Positions 8,815 to 20,483 of a stretch of 64,000 nucleotides of DNA are shown one piece after another. A program made the translations under genes and the position numbers. How positions within the stretch are numbered: the stretch's first letter is position 1; every line of letters begins with the position of its first letter. This stretch comes from Cupriavidus neocaledonicus. GTDB taxonomy: Bacteria > Pseudomonadota > Gammaproteobacteria > Burkholderiales > Burkholderiaceae. The DNA lies in assembly GCF_000372525.1 (NCBI RefSeq), contig NZ_AQUR01000104.1:177200-241199 (forward strand), in the 5' to 3' direction. The notes beneath the pieces are model-generated. The model saw nothing but the letters and a program-made list of their open reading frames with translations. It was not told the DNA's origin and searched no databases.

Positions 8815-9990
8815 TCAGCCAGGCTGGAAACCGTAGACGTCGCCGTCGCGCGTCTGGATCACCAGGGTCTGCCCCGCCACCACGGGCGCGGCGGTGATGG
8901 CGCTGCCATCGGTCTTCACGCGTGCCACCACCTGGCCGTCTTCGCGCGACAGGAAGTGGACATAGCCTTCGAAGTCGCCCATCACCACCGAGCGGCCCAG
9001 CGCCAGCGGCGCGCCCAGGCGGCGGTTGCGCAGGTCGGCGTTCTTCCAGCGCTCGCTGCCGTTCTGGCGGTCGAAGGCATGCACCACCGATTGCTCGTCG
9101 CTGGCGTAAAGCGCATTGTCATCCTGCGCGAGACCCGCCGGCGACGAGAAATCCTTGCCCCACTGGGTCTGGCCGCTGGCCAACTCGAGGCAGGCGACCC
9201 GCCCCTGGAAGGTGGTGGCGCAGACCTGACGGCCGCTGACCATGGGCAGGCCGGTGACGTCGTTCAGGCGCTCGATCTCCGAGACGCCCTTCGGGTAGGA
9301 CACCGCGCTTTCCCAGCGCAGCACGCCGTTGCCCGGCGTCAGCACGCCAAGCTTGCCGCCGGGGAAGCCCATCACGATGCCGTCGCCGGCGAATACCATG
9401 CCCATCGCCGCGCGCAGGTTCAGCGGCGTCTGCGAACGCTGGTAGATCCAGCGGCGCTCGCCGGTCTCGGCATCCAGGCCGAACACCCGGGTATCGGTGG
9501 TGCGCACCACCACCAGGCCGTTGCCGACCAGCGGTGCCGACAGGACCTCGCCGTTGACCTGCTTCTTCCAGATCTGCTTGCCGCTGGCGTCGAAGGCATA
9601 GACCGCGCCCTTCTCGCCCGCCACCGCGGTCACCGTGCCGTCGCTGCCCGGCCCGGAGGTCAGGTCCACGTCGGTCTTCGCCTTCCACAGCACGCGGCCG
9701 CTGGCGCCTTCGAGCGCCATCACGTTGCCGTTGTTGGACGACACATAGACATTGTTGCCCGCCGCGGCCGGCTGCATCGAATAGGGGCCGCTCTTGCCGA
9801 CATCGGCCTTCCAGGCCTGGCGCACCGCCAGTGTGGCCGATACCGGCTTGAGTTCGGCGGGCGGGTGCTTGTTTTCCTTGCTGAACAGCGCGCAGCCGCC
9901 CAGCGTGGCCAGGCAGGCAGCCGCCACCAGCGCACGGGAAATCGTGCGCGCGGGCTGGCGATGTACGGCATGGGAAAGCACTGACGTCAT
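8815..9990 (-). CDS. bamB: Outer membrane assembly lipoprotein BamB
   Basis: BamB is the beta-propeller lipoprotein of the BAM complex that inserts outer-membrane beta-barrels. The start at 9990 (MTSVLSHAVHRQPARTISRALV) gives a 391-residue protein with a lipoprotein signal ending in lipobox LGGC at about residues 32-35. The rest consists of PQQ-type repeats (for example NGNVMALEGASGRVLWKAK and DGDVYGFQPG). The longer frame upstream would bury the signal peptide. The gene follows yfgM by 78 bases and precedes der, the standard yfgM-bamB-der arrangement. Confidence 0.96.
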   Translation of the reverse strand: MTSVLSHAVHRQPARTISRALVAAACLATLGGCALFSKENKHPPAELKPVSATLAVRQAWKADVGKSGPYSMQPAAAGNNVYVSSNNGNVMALEGASGRVLWKAKTDVDLTSGPGSDGTVTAVAGEKGAVYAFDASGKQIWKKQVNGEVLSAPLVGNGLVVVRTTDTRVFGLDAETGERRWIYQRSQTPLNLRAAMGMVFAGDGIVMGFPGGKLGVLTPGNGVLRWESAVSYPKGVSEIERLNDVTGLPMVSGRQVCATTFQGRVACLELASGQTQWGKDFSSPAGLAQDDNALYASDEQSVVHAFDRQNGSERWKNADLRNRRLGAPLALGRSVVMGDFEGYVHFLSREDGQVVARVKTDGSAITAAPVVAGQTLVIQTRDGDVYGFQPG

Positions 9991-10068
9991 AACTTTACGG
10001 TCCTGTGGTTCGATCCGCGGGATCAACGGTATGGCTACGGTATGGCTACGGTTCAAGCGGTGGCCGGA

Positions 10069-10701
10069 TCAGGCCGTGCCCAGCGCATCGAGCTTGAACT
10101 GGATGATCTGGCGCATCGCCGACTCTGCCTGGCCCAGCTTGTCCAGCGCCTTGCGATAGGCGGTGCGGGCATCGTCGCGCTTGTCCTGCGCGGCGAGCAG
10201 GTCGCCACGGCGGTCGGCATAGAGCGCGACGAATGCGGCCGGCGGCTCTTCCTTGAGCAGCGCCAGGCCCTGGTCATAGGCCTTTTCGTCCAGCAGCACG
10301 CCCGCCAGGCGCACCCGCGCCAGGTGCGAATACGCTTCGTCGCCGTGGTCGATGGCCCATTGCAGCTGGCTCTTGGCGGCGCTCAGGTCGCCCGCATCGT
10401 ACAGCACGCGGCCGGCGACCAGTGCGCTCATCTGGCCGTAGGCGGTACGGCCGAACTTGCCTTCCAGGTCGGTCGCGGCGCGCTTGACGCGCTCGACATC
10501 GCGCGCCTCGGCGGCCTTGAGCACCTGCTCGTACAGCACCGCGGCTTCGCCGGCCTGCTTGCGCTCCCAGTACTTCCAGCCGTTCCAGCCGGCAAAGGCC
10601 AGCAGCGCGATGATCAGCGCCCACGTCAGCGCATTGCCATACTGGCGCCACCAGGCCTTCAGATTCTCAAGCTGTTCCTGTTCTTCTAGATCGTAAGCCA
10701 T
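10069..10701 (-). CDS. yfgM: YfgM-family TPR membrane protein
   Basis: This 210-residue protein has a short cytoplasmic N-terminus (MAYDLEEQEQLENLKAWWRQ), one membrane segment at about residues 24-42, then a periplasmic tetratricopeptide-like domain. In E. coli YfgM is an ancillary SecYEG-associated factor working with PpiD on nascent outer-membrane proteins. The family assignment rests on the N-terminal motif, topology and position between hisS and bamB. The start is the ATG at 10701. Residues 45 onward are helical repeats rich in Ala, Leu and Lys (AAVLYEQVLKAAEARDVE). Confidence 0.9.
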   Translation of the reverse strand: MAYDLEEQEQLENLKAWWRQYGNALTWALIIALLAFAGWNGWKYWERKQAGEAAVLYEQVLKAAEARDVERVKRAATDLEGKFGRTAYGQMSALVAGRVLYDAGDLSAAKSQLQWAIDHGDEAYSHLARVRLAGVLLDEKAYDQGLALLKEEPPAAFVALYADRRGDLLAAQDKRDDARTAYRKALDKLGQAESAMRQIIQFKLDALGTA

Positions 10702-10758
10702 GTCGAGGCAATCACCTGCGTTGGTTGGATACTCGTGGTGTCGGGCTGCGGCGCGCGC

Positions 10759-12129
10759 TTATTCGCTGGCGCCGACCATGGCGTCGATCAGGTAATCGAC
10801 CAGCCCTTCGGCCGGCACGGTGGCCTGTTGCCCACCGCCTTCGGCCTGCTCGCGCTGTCGAAGTTCCTTGACCTGGACCACCCCGGCGGCCACTTCGTCG
10901 TCGCCAATGATAACGGCATAGGCCGCGCCGCTTGCGTCGGCGCGCTTCATCTGCGACTTGAAGCTGCCGCCCTTGCCGTCCGGGCTGGCGTGCAGCACCA
11001 CGTCGAGGCCGGCGTCGCGCAGGCGCTCGGCGGCCACCATCGCCTGCTGCGCGGCGGCCTCGCCCTGGTGCACCAGGTAGACGTCGCAACCCACGGCTTC
11101 GGGCACCACGCCCTCCTCGCGGATCAGTTCGATGATGCGCTCGATGCCCATGGCCCAGCCGCAAGCCGGGGCCGGCTTGCCGCCCATCTGCGCGATCAGC
11201 GGGTCATAGCGCCCGCCGCCGGCGATGGTGCCCTGCGCGCCCAGCTTGTCGGTGATCCACTCGAACACCGTCAGGTTGTAGTAATCGAGGCCGCGCACCA
11301 GGCGCGGGTTGATCTTGAACGGGATGTTGTTGGCCTTCAGCAGGCGCTGCACGCCCTCGAAGTGCGCCAGCGATGCTTCACCCAGGAAGTCGATCAGCTT
11401 GGGCGCGTTGGCCGCCATCTCCTGCAGCGCCGGGTTCTTGGTGTCGAGCACGCGCAGCGGGTTGGTGTACAGGCGGCGCTTGCTGTCGTCGTCGAGGATG
11501 TCCTGGAAGCCTTCCAGGTACTTGATCAGCTGCTCACGGTGCGCCGCGCGCTCGTCGGCCTGCCCAAGCGAATTGATTTCGAGGCGCACGCCGGTCAGGC
11601 CGAGGTCGTCCCACAGGCGCTGGCACATCAGGATGATCTCGGCATCCACGTCCGGGCCGGCAAAGCCCAGCGCCTCGGCGCCGAGCTGGTGGAACTGGCG
11701 ATAGCGGCCGCGCTGCGGACGCTCGTGGCGGAACATCGGGCCGGTGTACCACAGGCGTTTGGGGCCGTCGTACAGCAGGTTGTGCTCGATGGTGGCGCGC
11801 ACCGCAGCCGCCGTGCCCTCCGGGCGCAGCGTCAGCTGCTCGCCGTTGAGCGAATCGGTGAAGGAGTACATCTCCTTCTCGACGATGTCGGTGACCTCGC
11901 CGATGCCGCGCACGAACAGCTGGGTATGCTCGACGATGGGCGTGCGGATCTGCTGGTAGCCGTAGGCGCGCAGCATCGCGCGCGCGGCATTCTCGAAATG
12001 CTCCCACAGCGGCGCGTCGGCCGGCAGCATGTCGTTCATGCCCTTCACGCCCTGCAGGGCCTTGGCGGGGCGTACCTTCGGTTCGGTCTTGGCAGCACCG
12101 GCGGCGGCCATGTTCTCGGTTTGCGTCAT
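10759..12129 (-). CDS. hisS: Histidyl-tRNA synthetase
   Basis: This cytosolic class II aminoacyl-tRNA synthetase charges tRNA-His. It is 456 residues, with an N-terminal extension (MTQTENMAAAGAAKTEPKVR) before the conserved KALQGVKGMNDMLP. Motif 2 (YTGPMFRHERPQRGRYRQFHQ, cut here to its core FRHERPQRGRYRQFHQ), the histidine-specific RGLDYYNLTVFEW and motif 3 (GWAMGIERI) are all present. The anticodon-binding domain follows. It lies between ispG (38 bases upstream) and yfgM (57 bases downstream) on the same strand. Confidence 0.97.
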   Translation of the reverse strand: MTQTENMAAAGAAKTEPKVRPAKALQGVKGMNDMLPADAPLWEHFENAARAMLRAYGYQQIRTPIVEHTQLFVRGIGEVTDIVEKEMYSFTDSLNGEQLTLRPEGTAAAVRATIEHNLLYDGPKRLWYTGPMFRHERPQRGRYRQFHQLGAEALGFAGPDVDAEIILMCQRLWDDLGLTGVRLEINSLGQADERAAHREQLIKYLEGFQDILDDDSKRRLYTNPLRVLDTKNPALQEMAANAPKLIDFLGEASLAHFEGVQRLLKANNIPFKINPRLVRGLDYYNLTVFEWITDKLGAQGTIAGGGRYDPLIAQMGGKPAPACGWAMGIERIIELIREEGVVPEAVGCDVYLVHQGEAAAQQAMVAAERLRDAGLDVVLHASPDGKGGSFKSQMKRADASGAAYAVIIGDDEVAAGVVQVKELRQREQAEGGGQQATVPAEGLVDYLIDAMVGASE

Positions 12130-12167
12130 TCTGTTCTAGTCAGGCTGCTGGCCCTGGCCGGTCCGGC

Positions 12168-13460
<1,293 letters not shown>

Positions 13461-13509
13461 AGCGTTACCACCTTGCAAAGACGTACCTTGCCGCACCGCG
13501 CACCCTGCT

Positions 13510-14520
13510 TCAGGGCAGCGTCAGGCGCGCCACGTTGTTGCGGTTCGCTGCCTTCAGGTCGACCGGCGTGCCGCCGCGCGTGAACGCTTCGACGCCCTTG
13601 ACGTTGCCGATCACCACCCGGTACGGCGCCGCGCCGCCGCCAGCCATGGTCTGGCCGGCCTTGGCGGTGCCGCCCATGACGACCTTGCCGCTATTGTCGC
13701 GGATTTCAAACCAGGTATCGGCGGCAAAGCGGATCTGCAGCTCGCCCTCGCCGACCGCTGCGGCCGATGCCGTCGGAGCCGTCGGAGCCGTCGGAGCAGC
13801 CGGTGCCGATGCCGCCGGCGCCGCGGTGGCTGCCGCCGCTGCGGGGGCTGCCGCGGTTGCCGAAGCTGAAACGGTGCTGGCCGGAACGGTTTCGGCCGAC
13901 GGTGCCGGCGAGTCGCTGGCGGCCATCACCGGCGGCAGCGCCGCGGTCACGATACCGGCTTCGGTGCTCGCATTGTCCGCGGCCGGTGCCTCGGCCGCCA
14001 CGGTTTCGGCGGCGCTGCTGCGCGCATCGATCCACGCACGGATATGGTCGAGCCCGAACCAGACGCCGGCTGCCACTACCACCGCCATCAGTGCCAGCCA
14101 GACCCAGCGGCCGCCATTGCCGCCGGAGCGGAAGCGGTTGCGGTCGTCGAAGGCCGCATTGATGCCGCCCTCGCGCTGGCGGGCGATTTCCGCCACCTGC
14201 GCCACCGGGCGCGGCTGGAAGCGCGCCAGCAGCGGGTCGATATCGACATGGAGCATGCGTGCATAGGCGCGCATCACACCCTTGGCGAAGGTCACGTCGG
14301 GCAGCGCCTTCAGGTCGGCCGCCTCGATCGCGCGCAGCTTGCTCGCCGCCACCTTCAGCCGGGCGCTGACGTCCTCGACCGACATCCGCTGCGCCTCGCG
14401 CTCGCGTGCCAGCGCCGCGCCGATCTCGCGCGCCGCGGTTTCACGTTCCCCTTCATGCGCGCCCCCGCCGACTGCTTGCGTCGGTACGGCCTGGCCTGCG
14501 GCGCGGTCGTGCTCACTCAT
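13510..14520 (-). CDS. rodZ: RodZ-like HTH/transmembrane cytoskeleton protein
   Basis: RodZ links the MreB cytoskeleton to the membrane and helps keep rod shape. The 336-residue protein, starting at the ATG at 14520 (MSEHDRAAGQ), has a Cro/CI-type helix-turn-helix domain (REIGAALAREREAQRMSVED, about residues 28-90), one membrane segment near 137-157 (WVWLALMAVVVAAGVWFGL), an Ala/Pro/Ser/Thr-rich periplasmic linker and a C-terminal beta domain (GELQIRFAADTWFEIRDNSG). The linker contains a tandem 9-base repeat at 13765-13795 encoding APT units. Its first 8 bases overlap the end of pilW. It could be called simply HTH/DUF4115 protein; position before ispG supports RodZ. Confidence 0.87.
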   Translation of the reverse strand: MSEHDRAAGQAVPTQAVGGGAHEGERETAAREIGAALAREREAQRMSVEDVSARLKVAASKLRAIEAADLKALPDVTFAKGVMRAYARMLHVDIDPLLARFQPRPVAQVAEIARQREGGINAAFDDRNRFRSGGNGGRWVWLALMAVVVAAGVWFGLDHIRAWIDARSSAAETVAAEAPAADNASTEAGIVTAALPPVMAASDSPAPSAETVPASTVSASATAAAPAAAAATAAPAASAPAAPTAPTAPTASAAAVGEGELQIRFAADTWFEIRDNSGKVVMGGTAKAGQTMAGGGAAPYRVVIGNVKGVEAFTRGGTPVDLKAANRNNVARLTLP

Positions 14521-15288
14521 CCCATGCTCCTTGTTCGTAGGCGGCCACCTCGCGCGAGTCGGGGAAGCGGCTGCGCAGCTGCGCGCCCAGCGCATCCTGC
14601 GTGCGGCCGTCGCCCTGACGGTGGGCAATGCGCGCTCCCAGCCAGAGGGATTGCGCAGTGACAAATTGGCTGTTGTTGACGCGCTGGACGTACTGGCGCG
14701 CCTGGACGTAATCGCCGCGCCGGTAGAACACCAGCGCCAGGTTGGTGTTCGCCACCGGGTTGTTGCGGTCGTAGCCGAGCGCGGCCTTCAGGTTCTTCTC
14801 CGCCTCGGCGCTGTGGCCCTGGCGCAGTTCGCACGCGCCCAGGCTGATCAGCGGCTTGACCGCGCCACCGGCCGACGGCGCCGACACGGCCCGCTGCAGC
14901 ATGGGCACGGCCTCGCCGTAGCGCCCTTGCTGGCACAGGAACCAGCCGTAGTTGTTGAGCAGGTCGCCGTCATTGGCGCGCATCGACGCGGCGGTGCGGA
15001 AGCTGTCCTCGGCCAGCGTCGGCTCGTTCATGCTCATGTAGATCAGCGCCCGCACATGATAGGCGTCGGCCAGCGACGGATCGATGGCGATGGCCTGCTT
15101 GATCTCGTCAAGCGCGACCGCGTTCTGGCCGGCCTCGAGATAGTTGGTGGCCAGTTGCAGCCGGATGCCGGCCCGGCGCCTTGCCTCGGTCTGGTCGGAA
15201 GCGGTCTGGAGATCCTGCGCCGGCGCATGCGGCAGCTGGCACCCGGACAACATCAGCAGCCCCAGCAGGGCCGCAGCGATCAGACGGA

Positions 15289-15292
<4 letters not shown>
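14513..15292 (-). CDS. pilW: Type IV pilus biogenesis lipoprotein PilW/PilF
   Basis: PilF/PilW is the pilotin that carries the PilQ secretin to the outer membrane. The ATG at 15292 (MIRLIAAALLGLLMLSGCQL) gives 259 residues: a lipoprotein signal with lipobox LSGC at 15-18, then a chain of TPR repeats (LATNYLEAGQNAVALDEI, AYHVRALIYMSMNEPTLAED, NNYGWFLCQQGRYGEAVPML). The upstream extension of this frame lies inside rlmN and is not coding. The start overlaps the rlmN stop by 4 bases and the end overlaps rodZ by 8, so translation is likely coupled. The rlmN-pilW-rodZ-ispG order is conserved in Pseudomonas and Burkholderiales. Confidence 0.9.
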
Positions 15293-16443
<1,151 letters not shown>

Positions 16444-16479
16444 GACGGCAAACTCGGCTTGGTGTCAGTCAGCAGCCGA

Positions 16480-16905
16480 TCAGCGGCTGTAGACGTTCAT
16501 GCCCGGGAAGAAGAATGCCACTTCCACGGCAGCGGTTTCAGCGGCGTCCGAGCCGTGCACGGCGTTGGCGTCGATGCTGTCGGCGAAGTCGGCGCGGATG
16601 GTGCCCTTCTCGGCCTTCTTCGGGTCGGTGGCGCCCATCAGGTCGCGGTTCTTGGCGATGGCGTTCTCGCCTTCCAGTGCCTGGATCATGACCGGGCCCG
16701 AAACCATGAAATCGACCAGGTCCTTGAAGAACGGACGCTCCTTGTGGACGGCATAGAACTGCTCGGCTTCGCCGCGCGACAGGTGCACCATCTTGGCAGC
16801 AACGATCTTCAGGCCGGCGGCCTCGAAACGGGCGTAGATCTGGCCAATCACGTTCTTGGCCACGGCATCCGGCTTGATAATCGACAGGGTGCGTTCGATC
16901 GCCAT
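16480..16905 (-). CDS. ndk: Nucleoside diphosphate kinase
   Basis: Ndk moves the terminal phosphate from ATP to other nucleoside diphosphates. It is 141 residues, the normal size. It begins MAIERTLSIIKPDAVAKNVIG; the catalytic histidine lies in NAVHGSDAAETA (about residue 117). The ATG at 16905 is preceded by GGAG seven bases away. It is the first gene of the long minus-strand block; a TGCTAGAAT extended -10 element lies 47 bases upstream at 16952-16960. Confidence 0.97.
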   Translation of the reverse strand: MAIERTLSIIKPDAVAKNVIGQIYARFEAAGLKIVAAKMVHLSRGEAEQFYAVHKERPFFKDLVDFMVSGPVMIQALEGENAIAKNRDLMGATDPKKAEKGTIRADFADSIDANAVHGSDAAETAAVEVAFFFPGMNVYSR

Positions 16906-17278
16906 GAAAAACTCCGAAAAATGAAGGGGTTACAAATGGATTAAACGTGCAATTCTAGCACGAAGACTATGACCGTTTCGAGGGTCTTGCAGACCTCCGG
17001 ACGGGCCCGCCCGCCCCTCGCGCACATGCCGCCATCAAGTTGCAGGAACCGCACATTACAACCTTGTCATCCCTGGAACGCAGCGCCGCCGCTAACATCC
17101 AATGTGAGCGGCGTCGAACGGACGCGAGCGCGCGCTAAGTGACTGCTGAATAACCGCGCCCTTGCAATCCGGCCTGCCCGATGCCACATTGACGATGGTT
17201 CCGTCCGGCGTCCATACGAAACTTCGCATCTGGAGTCTCGCAACGCCGGCGCCTCACCGTTTTGAGACAGGAGTCACC
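16906..17278. other. Intergenic region between divergent ndk and BI-1 gene
   Basis: This 373-base gap separates divergent genes and should hold promoters for both. On the minus strand an extended -10 is visible at 16952-16960. On the plus strand I see AGGAG just before the ATG at 17279 but no convincing promoter hexamers. No RNA gene or repeat was recognised. Confidence 0.6.
16952..16960 (-). promoter_or_regulatory. Extended -10 promoter element for ndk
   Basis: Read on the minus strand the bases are TGC TAGAAT, a TG-extended -10 with five of six consensus positions in the hexamer. The -35 region is weak. It lies 47 bases upstream of the ndk start. Confidence 0.45.
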
Positions 17279-17983
17279 ATGGATAACAAGCTGAACACCT
17301 ACGGTTTCGGCAACAGTGCGTCGACCGTCACTGACGTCGTCGTTCGCAATCGGGTCTTGCGCAACACTTACTGGCTGCTGGCCCTCTCGATGATTCCCAC
17401 CGTGCTCGGTGCGTGGATCGGCGTGGCCACCGGCTTCAGCTTCATGGCGGGCAGCCCCGGCCTGTCGCTGATCCTGTTCCTGGCAATCGCGTTCGGGTTT
17501 TTCTTTGCCATCGAGAAGACCAAGAACAGCAGCATGGGCGTGGTCCTGCTGCTGGGCTTTACGTTCTTCATGGGCCTGATGCTGTCGCGGCTGATCAGCG
17601 TCACGCTGTCGTTCTCGAACGGCCCGGCACTGATCATGTACGCCTTTGGCGGCACCGCGGCCGTGTTCGGCGCGATGGCGTCGATCGCCACCGTCAGCAA
17701 GCGTGATTTCTCCGGCCTCGGCAAGTTCCTGTTCGTCGGCGTGATCCTGCTGATCCTGGCCAGCGTGGCCAACATCTGGCTGCAGCTGCCGGCGCTGATG
17801 ATCACGGTGTCGGTGATCGCGATCGGTATCTTCTCGGCGTACATCCTGTTCGACGTGCAGCGCGTGGTGAACGGTGGCGAGACCAACTACATCACCGCCA
17901 CGCTGGCGATCTACCTGGACGTGTACAACGTGTTCGCCAACCTGCTGGCGCTGCTGGGCATCTTCGGCGGCAACCGCGAATGA
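17279..17983 (+). CDS. Bax inhibitor-1/YccA family membrane protein
   Basis: This is a 234-residue inner-membrane protein of the BI-1 (TMBIM, UPF0005) family, whose E. coli members YccA and YbhL are associated with FtsH modulation and calcium-leak-like activity. The start is the ATG at 17279 (MDNKLNTYGFGNSASTV), with AGGAG upstream. About seven hydrophobic segments run from residue 30 to the end. The C-terminal YILFDVQRVVNGGETNYI matches the conserved last helices and acidic pair of the family. It stands alone, divergent from ndk, and ends at a strong bidirectional terminator. YccA-type function is inferred from family only. Confidence 0.9.
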   Translation: MDNKLNTYGFGNSASTVTDVVVRNRVLRNTYWLLALSMIPTVLGAWIGVATGFSFMAGSPGLSLILFLAIAFGFFFAIEKTKNSSMGVVLLLGFTFFMGLMLSRLISVTLSFSNGPALIMYAFGGTAAVFGAMASIATVSKRDFSGLGKFLFVGVILLILASVANIWLQLPALMITVSVIAIGIFSAYILFDVQRVVNGGETNYITATLAIYLDVYNVFANLLALLGIFGGNRE

Positions 17984-18002
17984 CGGCATACGCCGCAGCA
18001 TG

Positions 18003-18035
18003 AAAAAAGCCGGCCAGTTGGCCGGCTTTTCTTTT
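18003..18035. terminator. Bidirectional terminator between BI-1 gene and rlmD
   Basis: A perfect 12-bp stem (AAAAGCCGGCCA / TGGCCGGCTTTT, 2-base loop) has an A-run on the left and T-run on the right. It therefore serves both the plus-strand gene ending at 17983 and rlmD ending at 18047. Confidence 0.9.
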
Positions 18036-18046
18036 GGTCGCTGCGA

Positions 18047-19510
18047 TCAGTCGCGGTCGAACACCGCGATCGATTCCACATGCGACGTATGCGGGAACAT
18101 GTTGACTACGCCGGCGCCGCTCAGGCGGTAGCCCGCCTCGTGCACCAGCAGGCCGGCGTCGCGCGCCAGCGTGGCGGGGCTGCACGACACATAGACGATG
18201 CGCCGCGGCAGCACGTCGCTGCCCTGCTGCGCCAGCTCGCCGAGCGCCTTGCTTACCGCGAGCGCGCCTTCGCGCGGCGGATCGACCAGCCAGCGGTCGA
18301 AGCGCCCCAACGCGGCGATGTCGTCAGCCGTGACTTCGAACAGGTTGCGGCACGCGAATTCCGTCTTGGCGGCCAGCCCGTTGTATTCCGCATTGGCCAG
18401 CGCGCGCGTGGTCAGCGCCTCGCTGCCTTCGATGCCCATCACCGACCTGCCCTGCGTGGCCAGCGGCAGCGTGAAATTGCCGATGCCGCAGAACAGGTCG
18501 AGCAGGCGGTCGCCCGGCTGCGCGTCGAGCAGGCGCAGCGCGCGGCCGATCAGCACGCGGTTGATCTGGTGGTTCACCTGCGTGAAGTCGGTCGGCTTGA
18601 ACGGCATGCGGATGCCGAACTCCGGCAGCGTGTAGGCCAGTTCGGCCTCGGCGGGATAGAACGGATAGACCGTATCCGGGCCCTTGGGCTGCAGCCAGAA
18701 CTGCACATTATGCACATCGGCGAAGGCGCGCAGCAGGTCCTTGTCGGCATCGGTCAGCGGCTCCAGGATGCGCAGCACCAGCGCGGTCACTTCCTGGCCC
18801 ACGGCCAGCTCGATCTGCGGCATGCGGTCGCGGATCGACAGCCCCATCACCAGCTCGCGCAGCGGCACCAGCATCGCCGACACATGCGGCGGCAAGATCT
18901 CGCAGCGCGTCATGTCGGCAACGTAGCTGCTCTTGCGCTCATGGAAGCCGACGAGCACCCCGCCCTTCTTGGCCACATGGCGCACCGTCAGGCGCGCGCG
19001 GTAGCGATAGCCCCAGTCGGGCCCGGCGATCGGGCGGAACACCACGTCGGGCTTCACCTTCGACAAGTGCCACAGGTTGTCTTCCAGCACGCGCTGCTTG
19101 ATGGCCAGTTGCGCACGCGAATCCAGATGCTGCATCGAGCACCCGCCGCAGACGCCAAAGTGCTGGCAGCCCGGCTCGACACGCATCACCGAGGCCTGTC
19201 GCACTTCGCCCAGGTGAGCCTGCTCGTAGCTCGGCTTGCGGCGATAGCTGCGATAGCTGACGGTCTCGCCGGGCAGCGCGCCCTCGACGAAGATCACCTT
19301 GCCGGGCGTGCCGTCCTCGTTGACCAGCCGGCCGACGCCGCGCGCCTCCATGTCGAGGCTGTCGATCGTCACCACGGGGTCGTCCACGGGCGTACCGCCC
19401 TGGGCGGCACCACGGCCACGGGAGTTCTTTGCGACGGGGGCAGCACCTTCGACGGCCGCAGCAGCCGGCACGGCCGGCGATTCTTGTGGGGAGGACACGG
19501 CTTGGGACAC
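18047..19510 (-). CDS. rlmD: 23S rRNA (uracil-1939-C5)-methyltransferase RlmD
   Basis: RlmD methylates U1939 of 23S rRNA using SAM. The protein has an N-terminal TRAM domain (VVTIDSLDMEARGVGRLV), the [4Fe-4S] ligands in CQHFGVCGGCSMQH plus the later TRCEILPP cysteine, SAM-binding DLFCGIGNFTLPLA, catalytic-site DPPREGA and the nucleophilic cysteine in VYVSCSPATLARD. The likely start is a GTG at 19510 (VSQAVSSPQESPA), giving 487 residues with an Ala-rich leader. The reading frame stays open upstream, but that part is arginine-rich noise and overlaps the divergent gene. It is divergent from the EEP nuclease at 19608. Confidence 0.93.
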   Translation of the reverse strand: MSQAVSSPQESPAVPAAAAVEGAAPVAKNSRGRGAAQGGTPVDDPVVTIDSLDMEARGVGRLVNEDGTPGKVIFVEGALPGETVSYRSYRRKPSYEQAHLGEVRQASVMRVEPGCQHFGVCGGCSMQHLDSRAQLAIKQRVLEDNLWHLSKVKPDVVFRPIAGPDWGYRYRARLTVRHVAKKGGVLVGFHERKSSYVADMTRCEILPPHVSAMLVPLRELVMGLSIRDRMPQIELAVGQEVTALVLRILEPLTDADKDLLRAFADVHNVQFWLQPKGPDTVYPFYPAEAELAYTLPEFGIRMPFKPTDFTQVNHQINRVLIGRALRLLDAQPGDRLLDLFCGIGNFTLPLATQGRSVMGIEGSEALTTRALANAEYNGLAAKTEFACRNLFEVTADDIAALGRFDRWLVDPPREGALAVSKALGELAQQGSDVLPRRIVYVSCSPATLARDAGLLVHEAGYRLSGAGVVNMFPHTSHVESIAVFDRD

Positions 19511-19607
19511 CAGATCAAACCTGACGTATTGTTTTACGAAAGCGCGATTGTATGCCAGACCGGGCCGCCTTCGTCGGCGCAGGTCAGGCCATCGACGGAG
19601 AGCAGGC

Positions 19608-20462
19608 ATGGAACTGATTTCATGGAACATCCAGTGGGGCCGCGGCGCCGACGGCCGCGTCGACCTGGCGCGGCAGGTCGAGACCTTGCGTGCCATGGCC
19701 GATGCCGACGTGCTGTGCCTGCAGGAAGTGACGCGCGGCTTTGGCGAACTGCGCGGCGAGCCCGGCGCCGACCAGGTATCCGAGCTGACCGCGCTGCTGC
19801 CCGGCTATCACCTGCTCTATGCGCCGGCGGTCGACCGGCGTGGCCGCACCGGCGCGCTCAAGCAGTTCGGCAACCTGATCGCCACCCGGCTGCCGGTGCG
19901 CGAGGTGTTCCGGCATGCGCTGCCCTGGCCCGCGGATCCGCAGGTTGCGTCGATGCCGCGGGTGGCGCTGGAAGCCACCGTGGAGGCCGGCAGCACGCGC
20001 CTGCGCGTGATCTGCACCCACCTGGAATATTATTCGGCGACCCAGCGCACGGCGCAGGCGCAAGCCCTGCGCGACTGGCATGCCGAGGCTTGCGGCCACG
20101 CGCGCCGGCCCGGCCGCAGCGAGCAGTGGCCGGGTCCGTTCACGCCGGAGCCGCGCCCCGCCGAAGCCATCCTGTGCGGCGACTTCAACAGCAAACCCGA
20201 CGACCTCGCCTATCGCCGCATGCTGGAGCCGTTCGACGACGGCACCCCGGCCTGGTGCGACGCCTGGCTGCACGCGCACCCCGGCCAGCCGCATGCGCCC
20301 ACCTGCGCGCTGCACGACAAGGAACAATGGCCCGAGCCGCCCTTTGCCTGTGACTTCATGCTCGTGAGCGAGCCGCTCGCCGACCGCATCCGGCGCTGCG
20401 AGGTCAACGCCGGCACCGACGCCTCGGACCACCAGCCGATCCTGCTGTCGCTGAATGTCTAG
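19608..20462 (+). CDS. Endonuclease/exonuclease/phosphatase family protein
   Basis: A 284-residue EEP-superfamily hydrolase. Metal- and substrate-site motifs are all present: SWNIQWGRG near the N-terminus, DVLCLQEV (about residues 33-40), CTHLEYYSATQR, CGDFNSKPDD (about 188-197) and the C-terminal SDHQPILL with the catalytic histidine. No signal peptide is visible, so it is probably cytosolic. The ATG at 19608 follows GGAG. Substrate cannot be told from the sequence: family members cut DNA, RNA, phospholipids or sugar phosphates. It is convergent with the exonuclease gene ending at 20484, with 21 bases between stops. Confidence 0.9.
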   Translation: MELISWNIQWGRGADGRVDLARQVETLRAMADADVLCLQEVTRGFGELRGEPGADQVSELTALLPGYHLLYAPAVDRRGRTGALKQFGNLIATRLPVREVFRHALPWPADPQVASMPRVALEATVEAGSTRLRVICTHLEYYSATQRTAQAQALRDWHAEACGHARRPGRSEQWPGPFTPEPRPAEAILCGDFNSKPDDLAYRRMLEPFDDGTPAWCDAWLHAHPGQPHAPTCALHDKEQWPEPPFACDFMLVSEPLADRIRRCEVNAGTDASDHQPILLSLNV

Positions 20463-20483
20463 CGCGGCAGTGCGGCTCGCCCG

